This document shows positions 19,863 through 29,700 of a stretch of DNA of 37,852 bases, one piece after another (the stretch's first letter is position 1; each line of letters begins with the position of its first letter). The position numbers were made by a program, and so were the translations under genes. Source of the stretch: Chara braunii (lineage: Eukaryota > Streptophyta > Charophyceae > Charales > Characeae); assembly GCA_003427395.1 (NCBI GenBank), contig BFEA01000002.1, positions 2,928,196 through 2,966,047 of the forward strand, written 5' to 3'. The notes beneath the pieces were generated by a model, which saw only the letters and a program-made list of their open reading frames with translations, did not search any database and was not told the DNA's origin.

Positions 19863-20217
19863 CGCGACTGCGAAAAATGAGGGAGGTGACATCACAGAGA
19901 CACGGACGTTGAGTGCTGCTACTCTACAATAGGGATGGTGGCGTCGCTAGCTGACAGAGAGGAGGGAGAGGCGATGGACTTCTGTTCTGTTCCGTGCGGA
20001 TCTCCTGGCGTCACAGGCTGGCGCAGGTAGAGAAGGGGGGTTGGTGCTTCTGCTTCGTGGCGCGAACCTTTAGGCGTTGGAAACCTCAGTGTGACTGAGG
20101 ATACTTTGCTTCATGGGGTGGGACGTTCTCTTCGATTCTGGACAACTTTCAGTTTCAGTGTCTTGGTGGATTTGTCGTCGGCCTTCACTCGTACTGCGTT
20201 GCCAACGGCGGTAATCT
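19863..20217. other. No recognised feature
   Basis: Unique-looking sequence between the minisatellite and the TCA field. The forward ORF opening at 20091 soon runs into the microsatellite. I see no motif. Confidence 0.4.
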
Positions 20218-20881
20218 TCATCATCATCATCATCGACATTTTTCATAATGTGGGGATAACGACGGTAATCATCATCATCATTAGCAGTAACAGCATTACT
20301 GACATCACCATCATCATTATGAGCATCTTCATTGGTGAGTCACCATCATCTTCATCATCAGCAGCAGCATTACTGACATCATCATCATCATATCATCATC
20401 ATCATCATCATCATCTTCATCATCATCAGCACGATTCAGCAGCATTACTAACATATCATCATCACGTGCTCCTTTTGATTTACCAGAAGCGGAAGCTGAG
20501 TTAGTTGCAGGCTATAACGTAGAATATTCTTCCATGGGTTTTGCTCTTTTTTTTTTAGGGNAGTATGCTAATATGATATTAATGAGTAGTTTATGTACTC
20601 TTTTATTTTTGGGTGGTTGGTTGCCCATCATGAATATGGCTATTCTTTATTGGATTCCGGGCTCGATTTGGTTCAGTATAAAGGCCGAAGGCTTTCTGTT
20701 TTTATATATTTGGGTTCGTGCAGCATTTCCACGATATCGTTATGATCTATTAATGAGACTTGGCTGGAAAGTCTTCTTGCCTTTATCATTAGCATGGGTA
20801 GTTTTTGTATCTAGTGTTTTAGTAGCCTCATCATTATGAGTATCTTCATTGGTGCGTCATCATCAACGTCATCATCATCAT

Positions 20882-20924
<43 letters not shown>

Positions 20925-21066
20925 ACATCATTATCATCATCATCATTATCATCATTATCATCATGATCATCATCTTCATCATCATCATCAGCATTACTGA
21001 CATCATCATCATCATCATCATCATTATTATGAGCATCATCATTGGTGTGTCTTCATCATCATCATC

Positions 21067-21111
<45 letters not shown>

Positions 21112-21175
21112 GATATCATCAACATCATTATCATCATCATTATGATGATGATTAGTATCATCATTATTAGTTTGT
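20218..21175. repeat. (TCA)n microsatellite field interrupted by nad1 DNA
   Basis: Long TCATCA runs with related spacers. A longer unit, CATCATTATGAG(C/T)ATC(T/A)TCATTGGTG, recurs at about 20311, 20829 and 21026. The nad1 fragment lies inside, at 20465-20831. Poly-His and poly-Ile ORFs are artefacts. Confidence 0.95.
20465..20831 (+). pseudogene. nad1: Nuclear copy of mitochondrial nad1 (NUMT), C-terminal third
   Basis: One continuous frame encodes [18 protein letters not shown], then [27 protein letters not shown] and [12 protein letters not shown], then [19 protein letters not shown], unmistakably NADH dehydrogenase subunit 1 (complex I membrane arm, mitochondrion). It spans roughly residues 205-325 and has no stop, but the segment is only part of the gene, with one undetermined base at 20561. 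It begins and ends abruptly in TCATCA repeats. Substitutions at usually conserved sites (for example [20 protein letters not shown]) suggest decay. The stretch crosses the position of the intron found here in many land plants without a break. So the source mitochondrial gene lacked it or the copy came from spliced RNA. Confidence 0.92.
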
Positions 21176-21519
21176 TATCAGTAGAGTTTGCTCTTCAAGG
21201 CATCGTTTGCCTTTCGCATCAGTAGGTGAGTGGGTCGTCATCATCATCCTCATTATCATTATCTTCACGGTGCTATCCTTCGTCATCAACAAAATCCAAG
21301 CGAATGACATTTTGGTGAAGGGGACGGGGAGAGCCCAGGCCCGCAGGGGTTTCATTAGGCGGGTGGTGAAATCCTGGAGGGGGTACGGGCAGATTGTGAG
21401 GAATACTCTTTTTTGGGGTTGGGCATCAAATCCCAGCAGGGGCAGATTAGGGTAAAGGGATAGATAGGGTAATTGAGAGAATGAAGGAAGGAAGGGAGAG
21501 AGGGGATTTTTTTTGAATC

Positions 21520-21522
21520 TTC

Positions 21523-21569
<47 letters not shown>
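21520..21569. repeat. (TCA)n microsatellite
   Basis: About fifteen TCA units. Together with the field at 20218-21175 it brackets a 340-base stretch (21180-21519) in which I recognise nothing. Confidence 0.95.
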
Positions 21570-21619
21570 TATGTTATATCATGCTTTCTGGTGTGCTTTA
21601 ATTCTCGGTCGATCGTGAG

Positions 21620-22380
21620 AGCCTGAGGTATCCGGAGTATCGCGAGTACTGGGAAGGTAAGCATCTCAGACGACGAGGAAACTTGAGAAACCCGGAATTC
21701 CCCTGTCTAACGGAGAACGACCGACTTTGCGAGGGTGATTTCCACTGGGCCTGGGGCCATAACCAGCGATCCTAGGGGGCCAGACTATCCAGACACTGAC
21801 AACACTCAATATTACATATCTCCGGGCTTCGTCGTTATTAATACCAGTTTCCCTCTCTTCCATCTCCTCCTTCCCTATCACCAGCTCACAGTGGTACCGT
21901 GGAATTCCATAGCTCGCTATTGGCCCCGCCCATCGTGCGAAGAGTGCCAGCGGTACCAGGCGTACCGGGCTTCGGGATTTATCCGACAAACCCGAACCGA
22001 AGCTGAGCAGTGATTACACAGCCTCCGCTTGCGGCCAGCCTCGTCGGATTCTGAAGCTTATTACGAGCGGAGCCGACAACTGTTCGCCCAACGCGACAGC
22101 CATGGTGTCCCACCGGTCCACCAGATAAGGGACCGGCCACGGCGACGCAACTGGTAGAGACCATAGCCCCATCCCCGAAGGCTGAAACGCCAGATACGAT
22201 CTTCGCGTACCATCTTGCACCGTTGTCCCTAAACTTGCCACCGTAGATCTCAGTTCCGACCTGGGACTCCACCCCCACTTCCCTAAAATCCTTGGCACAC
22301 CCCCTTTTCGCTCTTTCGGGGCCCCATCCCACTCCGATCAGGAAGTCGCGCTGGGCGTGAGGTTGGGCGTCACAAGTGGG
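21620..22380 (+). pseudogene. Unrecognised protein family, copy 1 (decayed)
   Basis: The frame from about 21735 to the TAG at 22155, broken by a TGA at 22011, encodes SPGFVVINTSFP, LLPYHQLTVVPW, YWPRPSCEECQ and SGF, then after the stop LRPASSDSE and LFAQRD. These line up with copy 2 (34526-35059, minus) as GFV.I.T.FP, LLP...L.V.PW, WPR..C.ECQ, LRP.(S/T)SDSE, RD...VP. An upstream piece (FPCLTENDRLCEGD, another frame) matches FPYNEERTRVCEWD of copy 2. Downstream, 22240-22290 reads LSSD.....FPKILGTP, again shared with copy 2 (34340-34410). Conservation follows codons across stops and a gap, so the ancestor was protein-coding, possibly with a second exon. I recognise no family or function. Confidence 0.7.
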
Positions 22381-22383
22381 ATC

Positions 22384-22620
22384 CGAAATGGCTTTTCCGT
22401 TCCTCAGGGGGGCGTGCCCGCCCAAGGCGGTTCTTTTTGGTTCTTCCCAAAAAGAAAAGTCGACGGAAAAAGCCATGTCGGATCCCAATTGGCCAACAAT
22501 GCCAGGACCTTTACGATTTTGGCGGTGGGCCAAGGGCAAACGAGAACTTCTCTTCTTTTTGGAGAGAACCAGAAAGAACCACCTTGGCGGGGGGCGCCCT
22601 CTGAGGAACGGAAAAGCGAT
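22384..22620. repeat. Foldback: inverted repeat around a partly duplicated core
   Basis: Arms at about 22387-22445 (GCTTTTCCGTTCCTCAGGGG...GGTTCTTTTTGGTTCTT) and 22563-22616 (its near-complement, ...CTCTGAGGAACGGAAAAGC) face each other over about 120 bases. TTGGCCAACAATGCC with the following TTTACGATTTTGGC occurs in the loop (about 22489) and again just outside the right arm (about 22634). It looks like a foldback element or a partial tandem inversion. No TIR transposon family recognised. Confidence 0.75.
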
Positions 22621-22755
22621 TTCGGTTCCCACTTGGCCAACAATGCCGGGACTTTTACGATTTTGGCTGCGGGCCAAGGGGAAAGGAACGTGCTGTCACA
22701 CAGAGGAAAGGACCACGTAGCCCAGCGGATATCGAAAAAAAAAAAAAAAAAAAAA

Positions 22756-22959
22756 GGGGAAACTACGTGGGAGTCACAAAAATGAGTTATAATTACACTA
22801 TGTGACTATGGGCCAAGATTCAGTTTCAAATTGCAGTTTGAGCCATGTATACAACCCAGCTTTCTGGCCAGGTAGGGTGCCCAAAGTGCAATTGCGAACT
22901 GTATCTTGCCCCATACTGCAATTATAACTCCTTTTTGTGACTCTACTGAAGTTACCCCC
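22756..22959. mobile_element. MITE-like element, copy 1
   Basis: About 200 bases, non-coding, with terminal inverted repeats of about 80 bases: the left end GGGGAAACTACGTGGGAGTC is the near-complement of the right end GACTCTACTGAAGTTACCCC. It is preceded by an A-run at 22735-22755. It shares most of its sequence with 24858-25051. No target duplication is obvious because both flanks are homopolymeric. Confidence 0.82.
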
Positions 22960-24100
22960 CCCCGAAAAAAATGTCGGCCTTCTTTTTAGGAGCAGTAACG
23001 GCCATGAGCTTCTTTTGGTTTTCGGTAGAACTACTGCGGCATGAGTCGCGGACCAACTGCCACATAGACATTTGTTTCCACTCCCCTCTGAGACCAATGG
23101 GGAGACCTGAGAAAGCGGGATCCCAGAAAATGCCACTTCTACCCCAAAAGAAGAGTAGTCGGATCAGCCTCCTAGGCCAGCGTCAAGCTCATGCTCTCAA
23201 ACAAGGGTAAGTCGAGCTCCCTCTCCTCAATAGATTGGAGTTATCAGCCAGAGCCCCTCGATACCAGACGCACTCTTATCGCTCTGGTACCGCAGAGGCT
23301 ACACAGATGTTCTAATTAAAAAAATAAAATAAAGAAAATCACTCCAGCAATAGGGGGGCCTTCTCCCCCAACAGCTCCGGGTCAAGTGTACCCCACCGGT
23401 GGCTCCCAACCGCCATCTGAGTATGCCGCCAGTGTTGAAAACTAAGGGCGAGATTGTACTAGTAGGAAAGAGGATTGGATGGAATCCCTGAATCTGGACG
23501 TGACCGTTGCAGAAAATAGCACATGCTCTGCTTTTATGCATCTCTACGCAAAACACTTCCAGATTCAGGCTTCTAATCCAATCCTCTTTGGGGTCTTGCT
23601 GTAAGCAAGGGTATGCCGTCAGGGAACACACTTGTGATGATTGCGAACAGTGCGGCTGGCCTAGGGCACAAAGGCCTGGGTGCAGGATTAGGGGTGGACC
23701 CCACTGGCTGGGATCATGGAAAAAAATTGGTGCCGGATCGTTTTTGACACCCCACCGGTGTGGAAAACGGGTATGCAAAGTCATTCTGGACAGCATTTTC
23801 AGACCCGACTGGTTATGGAAAGAGGTTGCCGAAATGCTGACGGGGCGTTTCTACACGGTCGGCGGTCTGGAAAATTGCGGCCAAGTTCCGGCATTCCTTG
23901 TCCAAAGAGGGCGTCCAGCCGACAAGGGGGGAAGGGCATGTTCTCCGATGGCATCGGAGGAGATGAGAGTGTGGTCCAATCTACAGTTCAGGGGCCGTTT
24001 TGTGATGGACTGTCCTTACCGAACTTACCTATTCATCCCAAATGATCATAAATTATCATAAATTATCATCAATTGTCAATCATCAATGTATTCCCATTAT
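22960..24100. other. No recognised gene
   Basis: Apart from the inverted repeat at 23467-23589, I find no domain, tail or repeat here. ORFs up to 184 codons (23507-24061) have no motif and run through the inverted repeat, so I do not call them genes. Confidence 0.45.
23467..23589. repeat. Long inverted repeat (32-bp arms)
   Basis: Arms 23467-23498 and 23558-23589 are complementary at about 29 of 32 positions (AAAGAGGATTGGAT...CCTGAATCTGGA) over a 59-base loop. No transposon-like termini, and the surroundings (22960-24100) hold no recognised gene. Confidence 0.85.
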
Positions 24101-24184
24101 AAGGGACCCCGTTTCCAGCACGTGATGCTCCCCACGAATAGATTGGAGCAATTTTCTATAAAAAAAAAAAAAGAAAAAAAAAAA
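24101..24184 (+). repeat. 3'-tail hairpin module with poly(A) (copy g)
   Basis: GGGACCCCGTTTCCAGCACG, then GCTCC...GGAGC (24127-24149), then an A-rich run to 24184. Hairpin 1 has lost its left arm by a short deletion; hairpin 2 is intact. Plus orientation. Confidence 0.75.
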
Positions 24185-24857
24185 GGAGGGATGCCTTTGG
24201 GTTTTCCTTTTCAGGGAGATGGTGCCTCTTCCAGTGCCCGTTTTCGCCGCGGCAGTGGGCTCCCGAGGAAATCTGGCAAATGCTTTGCAGACTCAGTTGG
24301 CCGTTTTTTGTGGCCATACTGCTTTTCCAGCGGCCGGCCAGTGGGGTCCACCCGTTACTCACAAGATGCATAAAGTGACTAACTTATGTATCGTCATCAC
24401 AAGGTGTAAATATATTCAGTCGCCATTATTGCTGTCGTTTTCACACTTGGCAAGTGGTGGAGCGAGGCCCAAAGAGTAAGGAGGGAGAGTGCACCTCATG
24501 CGTACTCCGTAACAGTCTGCAAGATGAGCAGTGACTACATCATGCAATCTGGACTACATTGAGAGAGACATTCGGACTAATTGGACATTTTCAATGGATC
24601 GGGGCCACTATCAGGTCCACATAGATGTACAATGTTGTGCCGGGGAGCGAGGTGCTACATCATGCAATCATGCTGTCGTATAGTGCGGCCTATAGCCCTT
24701 CTGCTCAACTCTTCAAGGGGAAACGACTTCAAACGAGTGAAAGAGGGCCTCGCTCCACCATTCGCCAAATCTGGAAAGACAGAAAGCAAGTACGGTGAGT
24801 GTACCATCTTCATCCTCTTTTTTTTAGAGAAAGCTACGGCTAGAAAAAATCATAGAA
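24185..24857. other. No recognised gene
   Basis: The string CTACATCATGCAATC occurs twice (about 24536 and 24655) in otherwise unassigned DNA. No ORF with a motif. Confidence 0.4.
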
Positions 24858-25051
24858 GGGGAAACTACGCAGGAGTCACAAAAAGGAGTTATAATTGCAC
24901 TGTGGGCCAAAATACAGTTTCGAATTGCAGTTTGGGCAATGTATACAACCCAGCTTTCTGGCCAGGTAGGGTGCCCGAACTGCAATTGCAAGCTGTATCT
25001 TGCCCCATAGTGCAATTATAACTCGTTTTTGTGACTCTACTGAAGTTACCC
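24858..25051. mobile_element. MITE-like element, copy 2
   Basis: The better preserved copy. The left end GGGGAAACTACGCAGGAGTC and right end GACTCTACTGAAGTTACCCT are inverted repeats, and pairing continues inward through GTTATAATTGCACT and ATACAG...GCAATTGCAGTT to leave a short centre (TATACAACCCAGCTTTCTGG). No coding capacity, so any movement would depend on an unknown transposase in trans. The long arms make a nearly full-length hairpin. Confidence 0.85.
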
Positions 25052-25178
25052 TTATTATTTTTTTGACAAACGGCCAGTTTATTATATCTGTGATAGCAAC
25101 AGGAGGCCGGGAATCCCTCCACATCTCAACCCGGATTACTGGGGCCAAAAAAAACCGCTTGCTTATGTCTTTCAAATT

Positions 25179-25202
25179 GCTGGAAACCGGGTCCAGCGTC
25201 CC
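25179..25202 (-). repeat. Isolated hairpin 1 (copy h)
   Basis: GCTGGA-AACCGGG-TCCAGC followed by GTCCC. No hairpin 2 and no poly(A) nearby, so it is a broken module. Confidence 0.75.
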
Positions 25203-25282
25203 ATTAAACCAGCCTGAAAATAGCAACTGGACAAATGAAAAACTTTTTAAGAGGAACAGCAAGAGGTGGATAAGCTACTCAT

Positions 25283-25680
25283 CTAGCCTTCTCCTTGCAG
25301 TAGTATGAACTGTCTCATGGAAACAAGGATGTAAACTAGTCCATTTGGAGTATCATCTATGGTTGGCAGCTGTAAATCTTCCACTTCATCCCACAGATGT
25401 TTGGAGACCAAAGGATGTCCCTGTATTGAAAAGTAGATCCATTTGAAAGAGGAACCCCATGATCGTGGTGTGGAACTTCTCATGGCTAAGTGAGGGAGGG
25501 GCTCAAAATTCCTGATTTTCCTCCACTCTGCCATTAATATTAGATTGCGAACTGCGAACTTGAATTTGTTTCTAATTGCTGAAGGAGACCGAAATTTCCT
25601 TTTAAATCTGCTATCTCTTCTAGCCATCCATAGTACCCAGAAGCCCAATACTGTAAATTTATTTGCTATCACTGTTCTGT
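25283..25680 (-). pseudogene. LINE-H fragment: probable end of an ORF2
   Basis: The minus-strand frame 25672-25283 contains LGFWVLWMARRDSRFK and, about 40 residues on, a basic helical stretch (RNLILMAEWRKI). This resembles the W..RN..F segment that closes plant LINE ORF2 proteins. There is no zinc-binding cluster, because the upstream side is cut by the poly(A) end at 25690. Weak assignment. Confidence 0.4.
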
Positions 25681-25689
25681 GGTCACCTG

Positions 25690-25815
25690 CCTTTTTTTTT
25701 TTTTAAAGGGCCCAGTGCCCAAGGCTGATATTACCAATAAGAGGAATGAGGCCGGGGTCCTCACAGTCTGCCGGGAGAAACAAAACCGAACTTGCTGAGA
25801 ACCAAGCTCAGCGTC
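25690..25815 (-). repeat. 3'-tail module with poly(A) (copy i)
   Basis: A T-run (about 25691-25704), AAAGGGCCC (as at the LINE-A end), a stretch with loop-like AATAAGAGG, and hairpin 1 at 25794-25812. The stem of hairpin 1 is GCTGAG/CTCAGC, both arms changed together relative to the usual GCTGGA/TCCAGC. Confidence 0.72.
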
Positions 25816-25829
25816 CCTCATGTGGTGAC

Positions 25830-25918
25830 TAAGATGATGATGATCCTGATGATGATGATGATGATCCAGATGATGATGATGATGATCCTGATGATGATGA
25901 TGATGATGCTGATGGTGA
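25830..25918. repeat. (GAT)n microsatellite
   Basis: Imperfect GATGATGAT runs with GATCCTGAT/GATCCAGAT interruptions. A similar tract precedes the second copy of the adjacent dispersed repeat (32420-32452). Confidence 0.95.
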
Positions 25919-25934
25919 TAAAAAATTGTATTAA

Positions 25935-26230
25935 CTGTAGTAAGCTATGCTACATCAACAATTCTGGTCTCCTAATCCTAGAGCAACTTCTAGTCCTCCC
26001 TGTACCAGGACATTGTAAAACATGGACAATACCAACCTAACCAATGTCACCCATAGCTGATCTCTCCTCGCCACGGAGCAACCCCCCCCGGTTCGCCAGT
26101 GGATTGCCTTCCCCCCTCGGCAACCCCCAGATCTCTCTACAAGGCCTCACGCTCCTGCCTGTGCAGGTTACAGGGCAACGCCCCAGCTCCAGCCAGCGTC
26201 GTTCTGGCATCGGCAAAACAGGGGCACAGA
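25935..26230 (+). repeat. Dispersed repeat, copy 1 (left flank of LINE-C)
   Basis: About 300 bases homologous to 32505-32826 in the same orientation. Shared blocks include AGAGCAACT.CTAG.CCTCCC, CCATAGCTGA, GGATTGCCTTCC, CCCAGATCTCTCTACAAGGC and GCCAGCGTCGTT. Each copy follows a GAT microsatellite. No coding motif; possibly a SINE body or an LTR-like remnant. Confidence 0.82.
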
Positions 26231-26366
26231 AAAGAACAGCTCTGCAGATATCAGTCCGGGTTCGACCATCCCTGAAATCCTATATCCCGGATGTGGAAGA
26301 AAACTCGATGCAGCCCAAAAATTCCAGAACACCAGAAACCTTAATATAACATTGATGAGATAATGA

Positions 26367-26397
<31 letters not shown>

Positions 26398-26401
<4 letters not shown>

Positions 26402-26517
26402 CAACCCGAGAGGGTGCTAGGGGTGCTGGTAAGAGCAGACACCGCTAGCACTCCCGGGGAGGCTCCATCTATTGGTGGGGAGCATCACCTGCTGGAAACC
26501 GGGTCCAGCGTCCCATT
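26398..26517 (-). repeat. 3'-tail hairpin module of LINE-C (copy j)
   Basis: Hairpin 3 has arms 26414-26425 and 26440-26451 with loop CTGGTAAGAGCAGA. Hairpin 2 is at 26462-26483, and hairpin 1 at 26491-26509 has stem GCTGGA/TCCAGC. Hairpin 3 is nearly identical to that of copy f but differs wholly in stem sequence from that of LINE-A, while the loop core TAAGAG is shared. Confidence 0.8.
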
Positions 26518-26734
26518 TTTTACATATCGTTGGGAATGTCTTGTGCTGAGTAAAAAGGAGAAGACTGAGAAAACAAAAGTTAAGAAAACTGAGAAAAATT
26601 TAAGAAAGAAAAAAAATAGGCAAACTGAGCAACTGCCTATCCGTGTCTGCGCCTTTTCCCCCATAGCACAGTGGTCCGTTCTTTTTCTGTCCCCTCGATT
26701 CCTGCCCTGTACTGCCCGCTGTCTCGGGCCTCTA

Positions 26735-29700
26735 AAGCCTGACTTCCATTGCCAAGGGATGGGGGGGGAAAGGGTCTGGGAAAAACTCAGGGGCCCGCAT
26801 GGGGATGCTGGGGTCTATTGATGTCCAGTCCTTGGAGGTGAGACGGTAATCTCGTGGGACTGATGCCTGCTGGTCTTCTTGTCTTGTCTGCCCATCACTG
26901 TCGTTGTCGCCCGACCACTGTACACTAGCCACCCATCCTTCTCTTGGACCGCCCAGCCATTCGTTGGCAAATTTGGAGATCTTTTCTGATATGTCTTTGG
27001 GCCTGTGGTGTGTGTCCAGCACCTGTTTCATTTCCCGCCATCTCTGCATAATCTCAAGCTGGAAGCAGTTTTTAAACTGTTCCTTCCTTTCCTCCCCTTC
27101 AACTCTGACTCCCTCCATTGTCAATGTGCAGCGCTGCCACCATAGAACCCATAGCACCGTCCTCCTTGCCAGAGCGAACATGTTCCTTGCATAGTTTGTG
27201 TCCTGCAGACCTGGATGGTGGCCCAAGAGGAGTGCTCTCCAGTCCCATGGCCATGGTTGGTCCGGAACCATCTGCCTCCACACCCTCTCCCACCATCTCC
27301 ATGTTAGGACTGTCGTCGGGCATTGCAGGAAGACATGTTCTATTGTTTCAATTCTCCTTTGGGATGGGAAGCTTTGGAGGCAGCGAAAACACCATGGATG
27401 AGCCCGTCCTTGTTGTTCCAACTGAGTATGGTCAATTATCCAATTATTTGTGGGAAGACAGCGGTGGGCAATCTGCCATTGAAGGGACGTGGTTTTGGCC
27501 GGTTTACACTTGTTGTCCTGAAACCATTTTATTGGGGATAACAGCTGCCTATCCACATTGAGGTGTTGCTGCCACCTATCGATTACTACGTCCTGCACAT
27601 TCCTTTTAACACGTAGCATCTTATATGTGGCTTTTACTGACAAGTTGTTAACAGTTTTCTGTCTGTTGTTTATTTGATTTGTCTTTTGTGAGGGGTGCCA
27701 TTGCCATTCGGCGGGGTCNAGGGGGAGTTTTGATATTGGNGTGTCCGGCCTGTATGCTCTACGTTCATCCCCTTCCCCCAGGGTCCTGATCCTGTGAAGG
27801 GTCGCTTTGTCAATCCGTTCGAAAGACGCTCCACTGCTAATTAGTTCTCCCTTTCTCCCTGCCCTGTATCATTCTACCCACACGTCTGCCTGCTGCTCAA
27901 CATGAACTTGTCCCACTCGGTGAGATTCTCCCTCCTTTATTACCCAGTCCCCTTCCTGTATTTTTGGACCTCTACGCAGGATGGGTCGCCAGGCTAGAGG
28001 GAGTGCCTCTACAATCTCCCCCAACGATTCCTCAATGTTTCGACAGTATCTCAATTTGTCTCTCATTTGGTCCGGATCTTTTCAGTCCTTGCGTTCCCCA
28101 TCCCAGAGGTCCCCTACTCTCATTACCCCCCTTTTTACCCATCCTTTCCACGGGGGATCCGAACTGCAAAAAATTTGGCTTCGAGAGTTGGTAATCCAAC
28201 AATTTCCAAAGAGGGGTTGCCTCATTATTTCCTCCCATCTTTCGGGGGCCGGGCGCTGCGGGAGGGGTAGAGCTCTCCATATTTTTATTATTCGCGGCCA
28301 AAAATCATCTTTTGTCCCCTCTATTGTTTCTGCCCCCCGTGCTCTTCTTGGTACTTTCCAATAGCGGTCGTCCAACCAGCATAGAGGATCAACCGTTGGT
28401 GGGACTTCCGGTGCAAGTCGGGCAATTTGTTTCAGGGTCAGTGGTCTCCAAAGGAGTGGAAAGACCAGGATCAAACACAGGATCCATTGTAGGCATAGTG
28501 CCTGTATTTGGGTCATCGGATCCAGAATACCCAGGCCCCCTTGGGCTTTGGGTTGTATCACCGAGTCCCAAGCCACCCGACTGATGGTCGTTGCGTTTTC
28601 GCTGTCACCTCTCCATAGGTAGGCCGCCACCTTTCTCTTTAAGGATTTTTGGGCCGGTTTGCTAAGGAGCCACAAGACCGATTTGTACCATAGGGTGACC
28701 AGTACTACATTATTGATCACTAGAGCCCTCCCAAAAAGTGATGTGTGTTTGTGATGCCACTAGAGGAGCTTTTGGAGAGTTGGAGATGCGAGTCACTTAT
28801 CATTCTCAGTCGGGCAGCCTTTTGCAGTCATCTTGACTCCCAGGACCCGCACAGGTTCGTCCAGGTCCAACCATGTAATCTCAGGGAGTTCCGGTGGGCG
28901 GCCCCCTTGTTGGTGAAGCCACCAGCCAAGCGTTTTTTGTCCTCAGTTTACTGCCATATCCGAGAGCAAGCAGAAGCGATCTATTAGCCGCTGGATTTCT
29001 TCCATGTTGGAGGATCAAAATCGCAGGCATACCAGAATGACTTCTTCTGGTATGCCTGCGATTTTGATCCTCTGCAGGCTTTTGCTGTGCCTGAGGTTGG
29101 CTGCCAGGGCCTCCATGATGATAATGAAAAGGAATAGGGTTATGGGGTCCCCTTAGCGAACCGACCTTTAACGTCTGATTTCGGGCGCCAGAGTGCTATT
29201 TATCTGGACCCGGGTTGTCCCATTTTGGTGCAAGATCCTCACCCACCTTTGAAAGCAGGGGCCAAAATTCATTCGTTCGAGGCATTCGTCTAGGAAAATC
29301 CAGTCCACATGATCGTATGCTTTTTCAAAATCGATAAAGATAAAAGCTGCGTTGCATCCGGACTGGCACGAGAGTTTGATTACTTCGTTGATTTGTAGGA
29401 TATTTTTCTGGATGTTCCTATTTTGGATAAAGCCAGTCTGTGCCGGGTGAACTAGATCTTCAATTACTCCAATCATCCTATTGGTCAGGGCTTTAGATAA
29501 CATCTTGTAGACCACTGTCAGAAGGGTTATAGGTATGTAGTTCCGGATGTTCATTTTATCTCCTTTTTTGTACAGTAGTGACAACACCCCTTGCCCCATC
29601 ATCTCTCCCATGTTCCCACTTTCTCAGACCTCCTTATAAAATTGCATGAGGTCGTTGCTGAGTGTTGGTCACATGGTTTCCCAGAACTCTTTGGGGATTC

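Noticed and set aside
20849-21145. Poly-His/Ile/Ser ORF
   Set aside because: It is an artefact of the (TCA)n field.
20218-21175. Possible CRISPR or spaced repeat array
   Set aside because: Spacers are degenerate versions of the repeat itself; this is a eukaryotic microsatellite.
23507-24061. 184-codon ORF
   Set aside because: It runs through a long inverted repeat, has no motif, and competes with antisense ORFs of similar size.
24535-24670. Direct repeat CTACATCATGCAATC as a target-site duplication
   Set aside because: The 105 bases between have no element structure, and flanks beyond the motif do not support an insertion.
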